A DNA stretch of 64,000 bases from Paraconiothyrium sp. Pb-2020 (taxonomy: Eukaryota; Ascomycota; Dothideomycetes; Pleosporales; Didymosphaeriaceae), in NCBI GenBank assembly GCA_022419385.1, contig JAJUBI010000007.1, positions 715,768 to 779,767 on the forward strand. The letters are read 5' to 3'. Position numbers and translations under genes: made by a program. Shown in pieces: positions 1 to 10,615 of this stretch (position 1 is the stretch's first letter; each line of letters begins with the position of its first letter). The notes under the pieces are model-generated. The model was not told where the DNA came from. It was given only the letters and a program-made list of their open reading frames with translations, and made no database searches.

Positions 1-2
1 GC

Positions 3-155
3 TTCGCCGACGTCAGGCACGGCAATACGCAGACGAGGCCCAAGAACAACGGGCTGAAGCTGGGGAAAGGTGCCAGGTCACCGGTGGATAGGTTCAGTGA
101 ACGAGACTTCAACGCTCTGGTGACGCGGGCCTGGCGAGCACCCGTTCGGACGTGA
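3..155 (+). CDS. C-terminal fragment of an unidentified gene (partial)
   Basis: An open frame enters from the left edge (first full codon at base 3) and ends at a TGA at 153-155, giving about 50 residues rich in Arg, Lys and Asn and ending near the motif FNALVTRAW. Third positions are mostly G or C, as in the genes nearby, which favours real coding over chance. The start, upstream exons and family lie outside the window and I do not recognise it. It sits 207 bp upstream of the RCC1 start on the same strand. It could also be a chance frame. Confidence 0.35.
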   Translation, partial: FADVRHGNTQTRPKNNGLKLGKGARSPVDRFSERDFNALVTRAWRAPVRT

Positions 156-196
156 GGTCTGAATGCCAAGCAATATTAGGCGGCTGGGGACGAGGG

Positions 197-221
197 CCCC
201 TGCCCCCTGCCCCCTGCCCCC
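197..221 (-). repeat. Perfect G-run repeat, potential G-quadruplex
   Basis: The plus strand has four C-runs of 4, 5, 5 and 5 bases (197-200, 203-207, 210-214, 217-221), each separated by TG. The minus strand therefore has four G-runs with two-base loops, a canonical quadruplex pattern. It lies about 140-165 bp upstream of the RCC1 start, in its promoter or 5' leader. Confidence 0.6.
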
Positions 222-362
222 TGTCGCCTGTCGCCTGATCCTTAGCGTACAAATGAACCGCGTTCCTGAGCTTTTTTCGGACCACAACACGCGCAACCCA
301 GCCTCCTCCATCAGCCCTCTGTCTCTCAACCGCTGTCGGGACTCACTTTCACGACGCACACA

Positions 363-2234
363 ATGCCTCCTCGCGCCAAGTCTCGCGCGGCCACCGCACA
401 GCCCGCTGAAAAGGAAGCCACGCCGACTGTCAATGGCACCAGTACGTCATGCGCGCACTCGACCACCGTTCACCTCTCGCAGCACTTGCTAATCCGTGCC
501 AACACAGAGAGCACGCGTGCGCAGAGGAGCGTACCGCGAGCAGCCAACGGCATAGTCGAAGAGCCGAAGAGCGCACCCTGTAAGTTTAACGCGTTGCCAC
601 CTTTACCTTTGTCCGCTAAACGCCCGCAAGCTGCAAAAGGCCGTGCGAAGAAGGAAGCCACGCCTGCAGTCGCGCCGAAAGCCGCTCCAAAGCGCAAGAA
701 AGAAGCCGAAATTGTAACTGAAGCAGAGGCCGACGAGCCTGCGCCCAAACGCAAGAAGGACCATGACAGCGAAGCCGCAGACGACGTACACGGCGACGTG
801 GACATGGAGGAGCCCAAAGTGAAGAAGGCGAAGACCACCAAGGCTCCGGCGCCAAAGCACGACCTTCCAAAAGGACCGCGACGCCCCAAAGGCAAGAAAA
901 TCGAGGTCAACCCGCTCCGTTACACTGAGCCGCTGAAGGTTTTTGTCTTTGGAGAAGGAGGTCAAGGCGAATTAGGCCTTGGCGCGACCAAGAAGGCTAT
1001 AGACGTCAAGCGCCCGCGATGGAACGAGTCACTGAGCAATCAGGATATTGTCAAGATCGCCACGGGTGGGATGCATGTGTTGGCCCTGACCAAGGACAAT
1101 AAAATACTCACATGGGGAGTGAACGATAACGGTGCATTGGGACGCGAGACTTCTGGTGGAGAGCAATTGAAGGACATGAAAGAAGGCGATGACGAAGACT
1201 CCGATTCTGATGACGATGAGACAGGCGGTCTGAATCCGCTGGAGGCTACCCCGACAGCTGTTAGCGCAGACCATTTTCCCGAGCATACTGTCTTTGTCGA
1301 CATTGCCGCAGGGGACAGCTGCTCGTTCGCGTTGACTACCGAGGGCGCCGTGTATGGCTGGGGCACCTTCCGCAAGAACGAGGGCATTCTTGGGTTCGCA
1401 AGGAACAACGAGACCGCTAATACGCCGGTATATATCGACACTATCACGAAAGTCACCCACCTCGCCTGTGGTACGAACCACGTGCTCGCTCTTACCAAAG
1501 ATCGACATGTCTTTGCATGGGGTAACGGGCAACAGAATCAGCTTGGGCGTCGTGTGACTGAGCGCAACCTTAACGAGGCCTTAATACCAAGTCGCCTCGG
1601 TTTCCATGATACTGGTTTCAAAAGACCTAGCCAACGGATTGCAAAGATCGCTTGTGGCGATTATCACGGCCTAGCAATTGCTGAGGACGGCCACATTTGG
1701 TCATGGGGTGCGAATAATTATTGTGAAACTGGCCATGGGGAAAACGCTGGAGAAGACAATGCTAGTATTCTCACACCCCGCATCGTTTCTAGCTTGGAGG
1801 GCAAAGGTGTAACGACTCTTGAGGGCGGATCCCACCACAACATCGCAATCACGCAAACCGGAGAGGTGCTTGTTTGGGGCCGCTGCGATGGGTCACAAAC
1901 CGGTATCCCCCCGGCCCTGCTGGAGGCAATCGATGATGAAGAAAGGGTTCTTAAAGCGAGGAACGGAAAGCCAAAGATCCTTATTGAGCCTACTCCCGTT
2001 CCTGGCCTGAACAATATTGTGACAGGTACATGCGGGCCTGAGCACACAATTGTCATCAATAAAGACGGCAAGGCATACTCGTGGGGTTTCTCCGCGAACT
2101 ACCAGACTGGACAAGGTACTGATGACGACATTGAGACTCCGACTCTCATCGATAATACCGCTGTGAGGGACGTCAAGCTCGTCTGGGCTGGAGCTGGTGG
2201 CCAATACTCTGCTCTGGCCAGCAAGCGAGGATAA
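363..2234 (+). CDS. RCC1: RCC1-family Ran guanine-nucleotide exchange factor
   Basis: The nuclear exchange factor for Ran GTPase (Pim1/Srm1 in yeasts) is chromatin-bound and makes the RanGTP gradient for nuclear transport and spindle assembly. The spliced protein would be 584 aa. Residues 1-150 are Ala/Lys/Pro-rich with several KRKK-type basic runs, as in the histone/DNA-binding tail and NLS. From about residue 153 (VFVFGEGGQGELGLG) to the end run the RCC1 propeller repeats, each with a G-x-HxLALT and xWGxN/GxxGxLG pattern. Two introns are proposed in the tail, 442-507 (66 nt) and 580-630 (51 nt). Both have GT...AG ends, are multiples of three and lack stops, so the unspliced frame also reads through to a 623-aa product. 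Splicing restores a compact Lys/Ala tail. An acidic insert (DDEDSDSDDDE) interrupts one blade near 1190-1220. Confidence 0.93.
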   Translation: MPPRAKSRAATAQPAEKEATPTVNGTSTSCAHSTTVHLSQHLLIRANTESTRAQRSVPRAANGIVEEPKSAPCKFNALPPLPLSAKRPQAAKGRAKKEATPAVAPKAAPKRKKEAEIVTEAEADEPAPKRKKDHDSEAADDVHGDVDMEEPKVKKAKTTKAPAPKHDLPKGPRRPKGKKIEVNPLRYTEPLKVFVFGEGGQGELGLGATKKAIDVKRPRWNESLSNQDIVKIATGGMHVLALTKDNKILTWGVNDNGALGRETSGGEQLKDMKEGDDEDSDSDDDETGGLNPLEATPTAVSADHFPEHTVFVDIAAGDSCSFALTTEGAVYGWGTFRKNEGILGFARNNETANTPVYIDTITKVTHLACGTNHVLALTKDRHVFAWGNGQQNQLGRRVTERNLNEALIPSRLGFHDTGFKRPSQRIAKIACGDYHGLAIAEDGHIWSWGANNYCETGHGENAGEDNASILTPRIVSSLEGKGVTTLEGGSHHNIAITQTGEVLVWGRCDGSQTGIPPALLEAIDDEERVLKARNGKPKILIEPTPVPGLNNIVTGTCGPEHTIVINKDGKAYSWGFSANYQTGQGTDDDIETPTLIDNTAVRDVKLVWAGAGGQYSALASKRG

Positions 2235-5165
2235 CCACCGATTGCCTTTCTATTCGTTCATTGCCACCGTTTTGTATTGAAGCAGTAAATGGTTTCCTCT
2301 TTCTTGAAGGCATAACATGGCGTTTTTTGGTATTCGTCGAGCAGGTGGTCTGTACAGCGTGTCTACTTCGGTGGCTCTTTTCTTTTCCTGCCCCGATGGA
2401 TGGTGGAAATTTGTATAGACATAGTGGAGTGTGTGTTGGGATACGCACGATGGGTGCTCGGATGGGTGAGTCCCGATGGAGGTCTCGTGGTATGCGACGG
2501 ACTATGAGCCGTGTTTGTAATAAATGATTGCATTGCATGCTTCCCCTCTGTACGACTTTTTCTCACCACTAGAACATTGTGTGAATTGCGTATATGCCTC
2601 CCTCGTAGGCTCATCCATGTACCCGACCACACGGTTCGAGGAAAAGAAAAGACTTCCTCAAGTGCCGCTTTTTGCAGGCTTACTAGCAACACAACACCTC
2701 TGTAAACTTGTCTTACTCATAGATATACATGGATACTACTACTTCATAGTTTTATATGGTTTAAAGAATGAACTCCTGCGCGGTATCGTATGAAAGAAGG
2801 AACAAGCAGAAATATATATTATCATTTGCTGATGTTAGTGGGCGGAGACGGCCCATTGAGTTCGTTCTTCTCTAATACCCGCGTGCGGACATATTACATG
2901 ACGGTTGGCAGGTAGCAGCCTCGTTCCCAAGTTCCTCAGATCGAGACCATTTCTTCAAAGATTTACCCAATCAACCAACGGATGAGTGTGCTAGCCTCGT
3001 TCCCTCTCAGCAAGCTCGTGCAATATCTCCAAATGTCCAGAAATAACCCACTCGAACCGTCGAGCGCAGATACCTACGCAAATACCTAGGTAGTGGACTG
3101 AAGATACAACATGCTCATCCTGAGTAAGTGCAACATCGCTTCTATCAGCGATCTTATAATTCCAAGCCCCAATCTCAAAGGCTCTTTTGTAAAGTAAGTA
3201 GGTAGGTATCCACAAACACACCCTGGAACATCGTGCGAGAATGAGAATTCTCTTGTTTTGTCTGGCATTCTCCTTTGCTTCGTAGCGCTAGAGGTGAGAC
3301 CGTGACTGATGACAGCGTCTATTGAATGAAGGCACAAGCAAAGTATAATGCTAATCCGAAGCAGGCCACCGGCGCACTATTCTCTCATGAATCATCTATT
3401 GAAGGGTGGTGTAAGAGTCTTTGATTACTAGGGTGGCATGCGCCAACTATATAGGGTAAACACTAGTAGGAGCACCTTCCCACACACCTAGGAAGCTCCT
3501 GCTCAACATCATCGATATTGTACCGCAAGAGTCCCCGATCCAGTTTGAGTCGTAGACGAGTCGTAGACTAGGGTAACTTCGAATATCAACCACGTTAGAG
3601 AATCAATAGGCCTCAACCACTGGAATTCGGACGAACGGATACGCTGAGTGTGCTGTATGTACGAGCTGACAGATACAATGGGAGAGACAGATGAGGCAGT
3701 GGAGCTCCATGCACAGAGTGTACTGGCAGTTTGGGGTGTCGCGTCTGAACCAGGCACGCCTCTTATCGCTTTGGGACTCGCGAGAGGATATACCGCAAGC
3801 GACATGGATATCCTGCCTCTCAAGATACCCGCACGCGTATAGAAGACTTTACGACAGCAAAATTGTTTGTAAGTGCGCTGAGCCAGGGGCAAACTGGGTA
3901 TTCAGCACGCAAAGCGAATGACTATGGTATGGTACCTATGTTATTTCGATGAGACATCCAGACGCCACGTTCACTGGCAGCCTAGAAGGTTAGCATTAAG
4001 CTAGACACAAAATGGTCTCCTTTATGAATACGCAGAATGACTTGAGCGCCAGAGAGATCTCTCTTATTGTTGGAGAACCCGGATAGATCGCGAAAGAGTA
4101 TCGCCTCGGCGTCTTCAAGGACAATAACCGACCGATGAAAGCATATAGCCGACCTACCTCAATCGACTATCCTCGGTCGGGAATAGGTGCCTCAAGCTTC
4201 CTAGATTGTACAACCCGGGACTTGGTGAGAAACTCCTGATGGGGGAATGATAGCCGCTGGGTGATAAAACTTGTTTGTTGATGGTTGTCGAACGAGAACA
4301 ACTGTCTTCGTATCCTTCGTTGTCATTAAAAGGTCCCTGTAAATCAAACTGTTTTGTGGATCGAGATAATCTCAAGAGCCCAGACCCAGACCTCTCCTGC
4401 CCCGAGACTGCCTGAGACTGCACGATACCTACTTATGGTAGATATGCTATTGCTTCCAGCAACAGGATCTGGCCACGCGACACCCATGATCAGTTTTTAC
4501 TTGAATTATGTCGATGAGCAACTGGACCCATTGTTTTACTGTGAGCAGTCCTAAACTCAAATTCCCCGTAGGTCCAGCCCTCCCAATAACCCATGGCCTC
4601 ACGGACCGTCTCCGACCAAGCCACCTAACGAGGCCATGTGCATTCAAAATCGCTAACGCCATGCACGAAACCGCCCGGAATTTCCAGAGGCGGAAAGTCG
4701 ATCATTCTACTTACGCCTAGCTACACCACGAGTGGCGTGTGGAGGTAGTTCGCGGGGTACCCCGCATGGTGGTGGTGTGGCGGGGTGTATCTATGACGCT
4801 AGATGGTCGGATAGCTGTCAACAGCTCCCCGATGTATCAACGGCTGGCTTGTTCCCGGGCAGCTTCCGCATGCATCTGTGGAGGAGGACGTGCGGGCAAA
4901 AGGGCCCGGAGGGCAGACGGGGAAGATCACCGTGCCTTTGAAGATCCTAGGATGGGAAGCGTAGGAGCTGATTGGTACGAACAGATTCTCGTATGACACT
5001 GGTGGTGGGCTAGGTTGTAGTGGACGGGTAGTAATAGTGATATCGGGGGAGGGGACGTAAACTTGGTATATATAGCCAAATGGCCGTTTCTCGTAAACAT
5101 CTGGTAACCGTGCTATCAACAAGGTAACAGCTCGAATCTTATCGGACATCTTCCCGCATTTCGCA
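2235..5165. other. Intergenic stretch, no gene seen
   Basis: About 2.9 kb between RCC1 and the monooxygenase. The first 500 bp or so is T-rich and probably 3' UTR and terminator of RCC1. All frames are short and none resembles a known family or carries convincing intron-exon structure. The right end holds the putative TATA box of the monooxygenase. Confidence 0.7.
5067..5074 (+). promoter_or_regulatory. Putative TATA box of the monooxygenase gene
   Basis: A TATATATA run followed by G lies 92 bp upstream of the ATG at 5166, a normal distance for an inducible fungal promoter. The role is inferred from position only. Confidence 0.45.
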
Positions 5166-7460
5166 ATGGTTCTCAAAAAGGACATCAGCACGGGCAGACC
5201 TGACCCCGCAGGATCGACCGACAGCTACCAGGATAACCTTGAGACGGATGTTCTTATTGTGGGCGCTGGGTTTGGTGGCATTTACTTGATGCACAAGCTT
5301 CGCCAACAGGGCTTTAATTGCAAGATCTATGAGGCTGGGAAGGATTTGGGCGGGATTTGGTATTGGAATTGCTATCCAGGTGCCCGAGTTGACTCTCAGG
5401 TACCGGTTTATGAGTACTCGTTCCCCGAAATCTGGAAGGTGAGAGACCCGACTACCAGGTCATGTATCAGCTAATTGCGACGAAATGCAGGACTGGACTT
5501 GGTCAACGCGATATCCCGGGTGGGAGGAGCTTCGAAAGTACTTCGACCATGTAGAGAAGAAGTTGGACATTAAGAAGGATGTGGCTTTCGAAACTACTGT
5601 CACTGGTGCCCAATTCGACAAACCATCAGGCAAGTGGGTGATCGAAACGGAAGATGGCCGAACCGCGCGAGCTCGATATCTTTTGCTAGCGACGGGCTTC
5701 GCTGCGAAGCGACACTTCCCAGACTGGAAGGGTGTGGAGGACTACAAAGGAATTATTCACCACTCTTCGTTTTGGCCGGAAGAGGGTGTCGACGTGAAAG
5801 ACAAACGCATCGCAGTAATCGGGACTGGCTCAACTGGTAAGCAATGACGGGTCAAAAGTGGGTGTTCAGGCTGGCCGACTGTCTAAAGACTCCGGGCCTT
5901 GCACCTTTAAGTCTTACATTTTCAGACATTGGTAGCTGACTAGGACACCTACTTTTACCACTTCCCTAATCTGCGAACATTACACTGACCCTGTACCCCT
6001 ACCTCCAGGCATTCAGCTAGCTCAAGATACTGCAAACCAGGGTGCCAAAGTCACGGTATTCCAACGGACGCCGAATCTGTGTCTTCCGATGCAACAGAGA
6101 CCGCTCACCAGAGAGGAGCAAGAAGAGGCGAAGGCGAAGTACCCGAGCCTGTATGAATATCGACGTACCACCTTCGCTGGTTTCCTGTATGACTTCGTCC
6201 AGAAGAACACCTTTGACGACAGCGAGGATGAACGCGAGGCGTTTTACGAGAAGATGTATGAGAACGGCGGGTTCGAGTTCTGGTTGGCCAATTATAAAGA
6301 CCTATTGTTCGACGAGAAGGCCAACAGAGCAGCGTATGACTTCTGGGCCAAGAAGGCGCGGGCTCGTATTACTGACCCGAGGAAGAGGGATATCATGGCA
6401 CCCCTCGAGCCGCCGCACGCATTCGGGACAAAGCGACCATCTTTGGAGCAGAACTTCTATGAGATGATCGACAAACCAGAAAATGACGTGGTCGATGTAA
6501 AAAAGACGCCAATTAAGGAATTCACCGAGACCGGCATCACCACAGAGGACGGAACGCACCGCGAGTTCGACGTTATCGCTCTAGCTACTGGCTTTGACTC
6601 GGTAACGGGAGGGATGAAGAATATGGGTTTAAGGTCAGTATTTCGGCACCTCGGGTATACAGTGAATGTGTTGTTCCAGTATTGGAAAACGCCTCTTGTT
6701 CGTGCATGCAAGAGAGAAGAAACGAGTCTATCCTGCGCTTGACTGAGAATCGAAAGCGAACGTACTTCCTTACATCTCTTGAAACATACACTGACTTCGT
6801 ACCTTCGGGTTTGGCAGGAATGTCGATGGAGTACCATTGTCCGAACTCTGGAAGACAGGAACGTGGTCGTACTTGGGTATGGCGTGTGCTGGTTTCCCGT
6901 AAGTCTTCATGTCCACGATGAGGCCATGGCTAATATTTGCAGCAATATGTTCTTCCTGTACGGTGCTCAGGGACCGACAGCCTTCAGCAACGGCCCTACA
7001 TGCGTCGAATGCCAGGGAGATTGGATCGTGGATGCCATGACTGAGTTGAAAAAGGACGGTATTACGTACTGCGACGCTACGAACGAGGCTACGGAGATCT
7101 GGCGGCAAAAAGTGACGGAGTTGTCGGACAAGACGTTGTTCCGTAAGTTTCCGGGTACAAAGTGGATGTGTTCTTTCTGCAAAGCGAAAGGAAGACCATC
7201 TTCAATTGCTTATCATGCAAGGAAACGATCTTCCCTTCGCTTAGCTGAGACGCGAGACAATGTACCACCCCCAAATTTTCAAGACACACACTGACTTTGT
7301 ACCTTCGGGTCAATCAGCAGGAACATCGTCCTGGTACATGGGCGCCAATGTCCCAGGCAAACCTCGGGAGCAGCTGAACTACGCTGGCGGGTTCCCGCTG
7401 TACGAAAAAGAATGCCGGGAAGCGTTGGAGAATGGGTTCCGGGGCTTCGTGACGGCGTAA
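5166..7460 (+). CDS. Baeyer-Villiger-type flavin monooxygenase (six exons)
   Basis: An FAD/NADPH enzyme of the cyclohexanone/phenylacetone monooxygenase type, expected to insert oxygen next to a ketone to give an ester or lactone; substrate unknown. The spliced product is 555 aa, normal for the family. The FAD Rossmann motif GAGFGG is at residues 33-38, the type I BVMO fingerprint is at about 176-187 (YKGIIHHSSFWP, with Y for the usual F), and the NADPH motif GTGSTG is followed by IQLA. Introns: 5439-5490 (52 nt), 5837-6008 (172), 6634-6817 (184), 6899-6942 (44), 7143-7317 (175). All have GT...AG ends and exon lengths sum to an intact frame. The three long introns are related in sequence (see findings). 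No biosynthetic neighbours are visible; it stands alone beside a 2.9-kb gene-free stretch. Confidence 0.92.
5837..6008 (+). repeat. Long intron 2 of monooxygenase, introner-like family member
   Basis: 172 nt, phase 1. Near the 5' end it has CGGGT then CAAAAGTGGGTGTTC, and near the 3' end ACACTGACCCTGTACC before CTCCAG. Both blocks recur in the introns at 6634-6817 and 7143-7317, at matching distances from the splice sites. The CTGAC inside the 3' block can serve as branch site. Confidence 0.6.
6634..6817 (+). repeat. Long intron 3 of monooxygenase, introner-like family member
   Basis: 184 nt, phase 2. It shares with the intron at 7143-7317 a 23-nt 3' block differing by one base (from ACACTGACTT to CTTCGGGT), an internal CATGCAAG...CTGAG segment, and a 5' GGGTA...GTG.ATGTGTT block. 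It inserts between the codons for GLR and NVDG of the enzyme. Confidence 0.7.
7143..7317 (+). repeat. Long intron 5 of monooxygenase, introner-like family member
   Basis: 175 nt, phase 1, ending CAATCAG. Its 3' block with CTGAC and the CCTTCGGGT tail matches the intron at 6634-6817 almost exactly, and its 5' block CGGGTACAAAGTGGATGTG matches both other long introns. The acceptor at 7317 is chosen over 7320 because only it keeps the frame (codon for Pro, then GTSSWYMG). Confidence 0.7.
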
Positions 7461-7752
7461 GGGTTGTGATGACTGCCCATTTCAGCGATTGTACCTGCTT
7501 GTTGTATATAACCACGAATGATCTTTCTTCCTCCCATGCTGGAACCGTGAGAGTGCCGTTCCCTCCATTGGGCGTGGCAGAAGCCTAGTGAACGTGCAAT
7601 GTGGTTACCAAGTATGGTTTAGGGCGCTTCCCGCATCGTGACGTCGGCGCCGTTGGACCGCGGCTTGCCCGTGATGTCGACGCGAAGCCCTCGTCCTCGC
7701 CCAGAAAGCCCATGGCCAATGTCCGTATCTATTGCATACCCTCGCTAGTACC

Positions 7753-9988
7753 ATGAGGACGGCCTTTTGGCTTGGCCGCCACTGTCTGCATCGAGGGATC
7801 CGGCAAAGCGCACCATTTGCGACACGTACCTCGACGCGACGCTTCACCCCGGACACCGCGTCCTTCGTTCGCAGACGCATCGCAACCCCTCGATTTCCAC
7901 GCAAAACGATACTATGGTCCGGCGCGGGCGCAGCAGCAGCTGGCGGCGCCGTCCTCAGCCCTCTCGCATTTGTCAAAATAAGCAACGATGAAACGGATAT
8001 TGGAGACAAAACACATGAAGAGGCCATGTTGGAAGCATCGAGGAAAGAACTCAAGGAGCAGGTACCAAAGGCCATCAAGAACTCGAAGAAGTACCGAAGG
8101 GGGGTATATTTCTTCGTTGATCTATATATTATCGAGCCCATCTGTACCGGCCTTCGCTTCTTGCACCTTGTTGTAATCTTCGTCCCCGTAATTGTCACCA
8201 TACCTGCGATATGGTTCGGACAGAGGCAGCCAGGAAGTGATAACGAGAGAAGCGGCACGCTGTGGTGGTATAGTTTCTTAGTCATGAGTATGGAACGGGC
8301 GGGTGCCGCCTTCATCAAAGTACGTTTCGCCGTCCTTTTCTGCTTTTTGGAGCTGACTCTGTAGCTTGGGCAATGGGCCGCCTCCCGATCCGACATCTTT
8401 CCCACGGAGATGTGCAAGACCATGTCGACTCTTCACTCCCACGCTCCTGCGCACTCGCTTGAGATGACAAAGAAGACTGTGGAGCAAGCGTTTGACGGCC
8501 GCCGATTCGAAGATATCTTCGACGAGTTTGACGAGCTTCCGCTAGGCGTGGGCGCCATCGCACAGGTCTACAAGGCGAAATTGAAGCCAGATCTTGCCAC
8601 GTTGCAGCAAAACATCGATGAAGAGCCTCCGAACCTACGCCAGCGGATAAGGAAGAACGTGGATCTCGCACTCAAGGACATACCACACAGGGTGCCGTCG
8701 AATCATGTCGCAGTCAAAGTGCTACACCCCAATGTAGAGCGTATTGTGCGTAGAGATCTGCGCATTATGGGTTTCTTCGCTGCTATCATCAATGCTATAC
8801 CGACTATGGAGTGGCTATCTTTCCCGGATGAGGTTGAGCAATTTGGCGAGATGATGAGACTGCAGCTTGATTTGCGCATCGAAGCTGCCAATCTAACCCT
8901 GTTCCGTCAACATTTCAAGGAGCGCAACACCGCCTGGTTCCCGTATCCTTATACAGAATATACAACCCGCAACGTTCTGGTCGAGGAGTTTGCCCAAGGC
9001 ATCCCACTGGAAGATTTTCTGCAAAACGGCGGAGGTCCATTTCAAGAGGATATTGCCAACGAAGGTCTTAATGCTTTCCTAACCATGGTACTAATCGACA
9101 ACTTCATCCATGCCGATTTGCACCCTGGAAATATCATGGTCCGCTTCTATCAGCCACAACAATGCGATGTGGGACTCTTCACACGCAAAGAAGACCGTAC
9201 AACTGGCCCGAAAGACTCGCCAGACGTGACCGAGGAGGTGCTTCGAAGACTCCGACCGTATAAGAAGGAACCCCAAGAATGGAACAAGCGTCTTCAAGAG
9301 ATTGATGACGAGGGTTACCGACCCCAGATTATCTTCATTGACACTGGTCTAGTCACTGAGCTTAACGCAACTAACCGAACCAACTTCCTAGATCTCTTCA
9401 AAGCGGTGGCTGAGTTTGATGGCTATAAGGCTGGGCACCTCATGGTAGAGAGGTGTAGGCAGCCCGAGGCGGTCATTGATTCTGAAGTGTTCGCACTGCG
9501 CATGCAACACCTAGTCCTCGGCGTCAAGAGCCGGACGTTTGCACTGGGTAATATCAAGATTGGTGATATTCTCAACGAAGTCTTATCAATGGTGCGCGGC
9601 CACCATGTTCGCTTGGAAGGCGACTTTGTCAATGTCGTGCTTAGCATACTGTTACTGGAAGGCATCGGCAGGAGCCTCAATCCAAATTTGGACCTATTTG
9701 CAGGGTATGTATTGATATGGCAGCCTGCGCACATGCTCTTGCTGATCAAAACGTAGGGCACTCCCTATCCTGCGCCAGTTGGGTGCTCAGAGTGGCTCTG
9801 CCATGGTACGCGGCGGCGACTTCTCGATGCTTAAAGTCTGGGTGGGACTTGAAGCTCGCAGCTTCCTTCAAGCGTCTGTTGAATCAGTAAGCTGAACCCT
9901 GGTCCACGTGTTACCGCTTCGTCGGTTTGTTGACACTTTTTAGGTGGAAAAATGTGTAAAATATGATCAATTATCACCGAATCTTTAG
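7753..9988 (+). CDS. Mitochondrial ABC1/UbiB-family protein kinase-like (ADCK2/Cqd1-like)
   Basis: An atypical kinase-like protein of the UbiB/ADCK family, which acts in mitochondrial coenzyme Q and lipid homeostasis; this subgroup resembles human ADCK2 and yeast Cqd1. Spliced length is 693 aa. The N-terminus is rich in Arg, Ser and Thr with few acidic residues (matrix targeting), followed by hydrophobic segments near 50-70 and 125-150. The family KLGQ motif is at residues 189-192 and is split exactly by intron 1. The Ala/Gly-rich GVGAIAQVYKA loop is near 250, the catalytic-loop HADLHPGN near 437, and the metal-binding position is the D in FIDTG. Introns: 8320-8364, 9705-9756 and 9887-9943. 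The last is inferred because it adds the family-like tail VKYDQLSPN; without it the frame stops at 9895. The start is the first in-frame ATG (7753). Confidence 0.88.
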
Positions 9989-10615
9989 GCACCCAGAAGG
10001 CAATCTACGGGGAAGCTCCGGCAACACACTTCAATCAATAATCGCTAGATACAACACTGAAGTCTTTCACGGCCGCATTACTGCGTAACGCGAACGCAGA
10101 CCCCACATGAAATGACGACTCGAGTCACCGAGCATTTACAGGCTGCCGAATAGTGCTCTAACACAACGGGCTAGCTCCTTGGAATACCAAGTTACCTGAC
10201 GTTGCGAGTGAGCCCTGAGTGCACCAAATCTGCGGTGTCGCTGCAGCAACCCCACACGAAAGCAGCGAGGCGGAGAATGCCTGCAGCGCAACTAGACGTG
10301 ACGAGACAGTTTCTCTGGTCACTTCCATACTGTCGCACATACATATAAGAGACATTAGACACGTTTAGTCATGGAAATAGTTCACGTACGCCGTTCCTTA
10401 AGCGGATAAAGCTGACGCGGGCAAGGAAACAACAGCTACGTCATAGTTAGTGTACGTCAGTTATGGTTCGAGCAACAGCAACACCTCACACTGCCACAGT
10501 GCTCCCGTCCCTACCCCGTTCATCGCCCGTGTCCTTTTTATCATACCTTCCAACCCCGCTGATCTGCTTCGTCTACACTGATCTTTTCGAAAGTGGGACA
10601 GTCCCTCCGTTCACC
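9989..10615. other. Intergenic and 5' leader, no gene seen
   Basis: About 630 bp. The right 153 bases (10463-10615) are in frame with the Kelch gene and begin with another ATG. I treat them as leader because the downstream ATG has a much better context. Nothing else is recognised. Confidence 0.6.

Noticed and set aside
7605..8423. 272-codon open frame on the minus strand
   Set aside because: It lies antisense to the first exon of the ABC1/UbiB-family gene, starts from a poor context, and has an Arg/Ser-rich shadow composition without any family feature.
10463..10615. Upstream in-frame ATG of the Kelch gene
   Set aside because: It would add 51 residues of low-complexity leader; the ATG at 10616 has a much stronger context and a family-like N-terminus.
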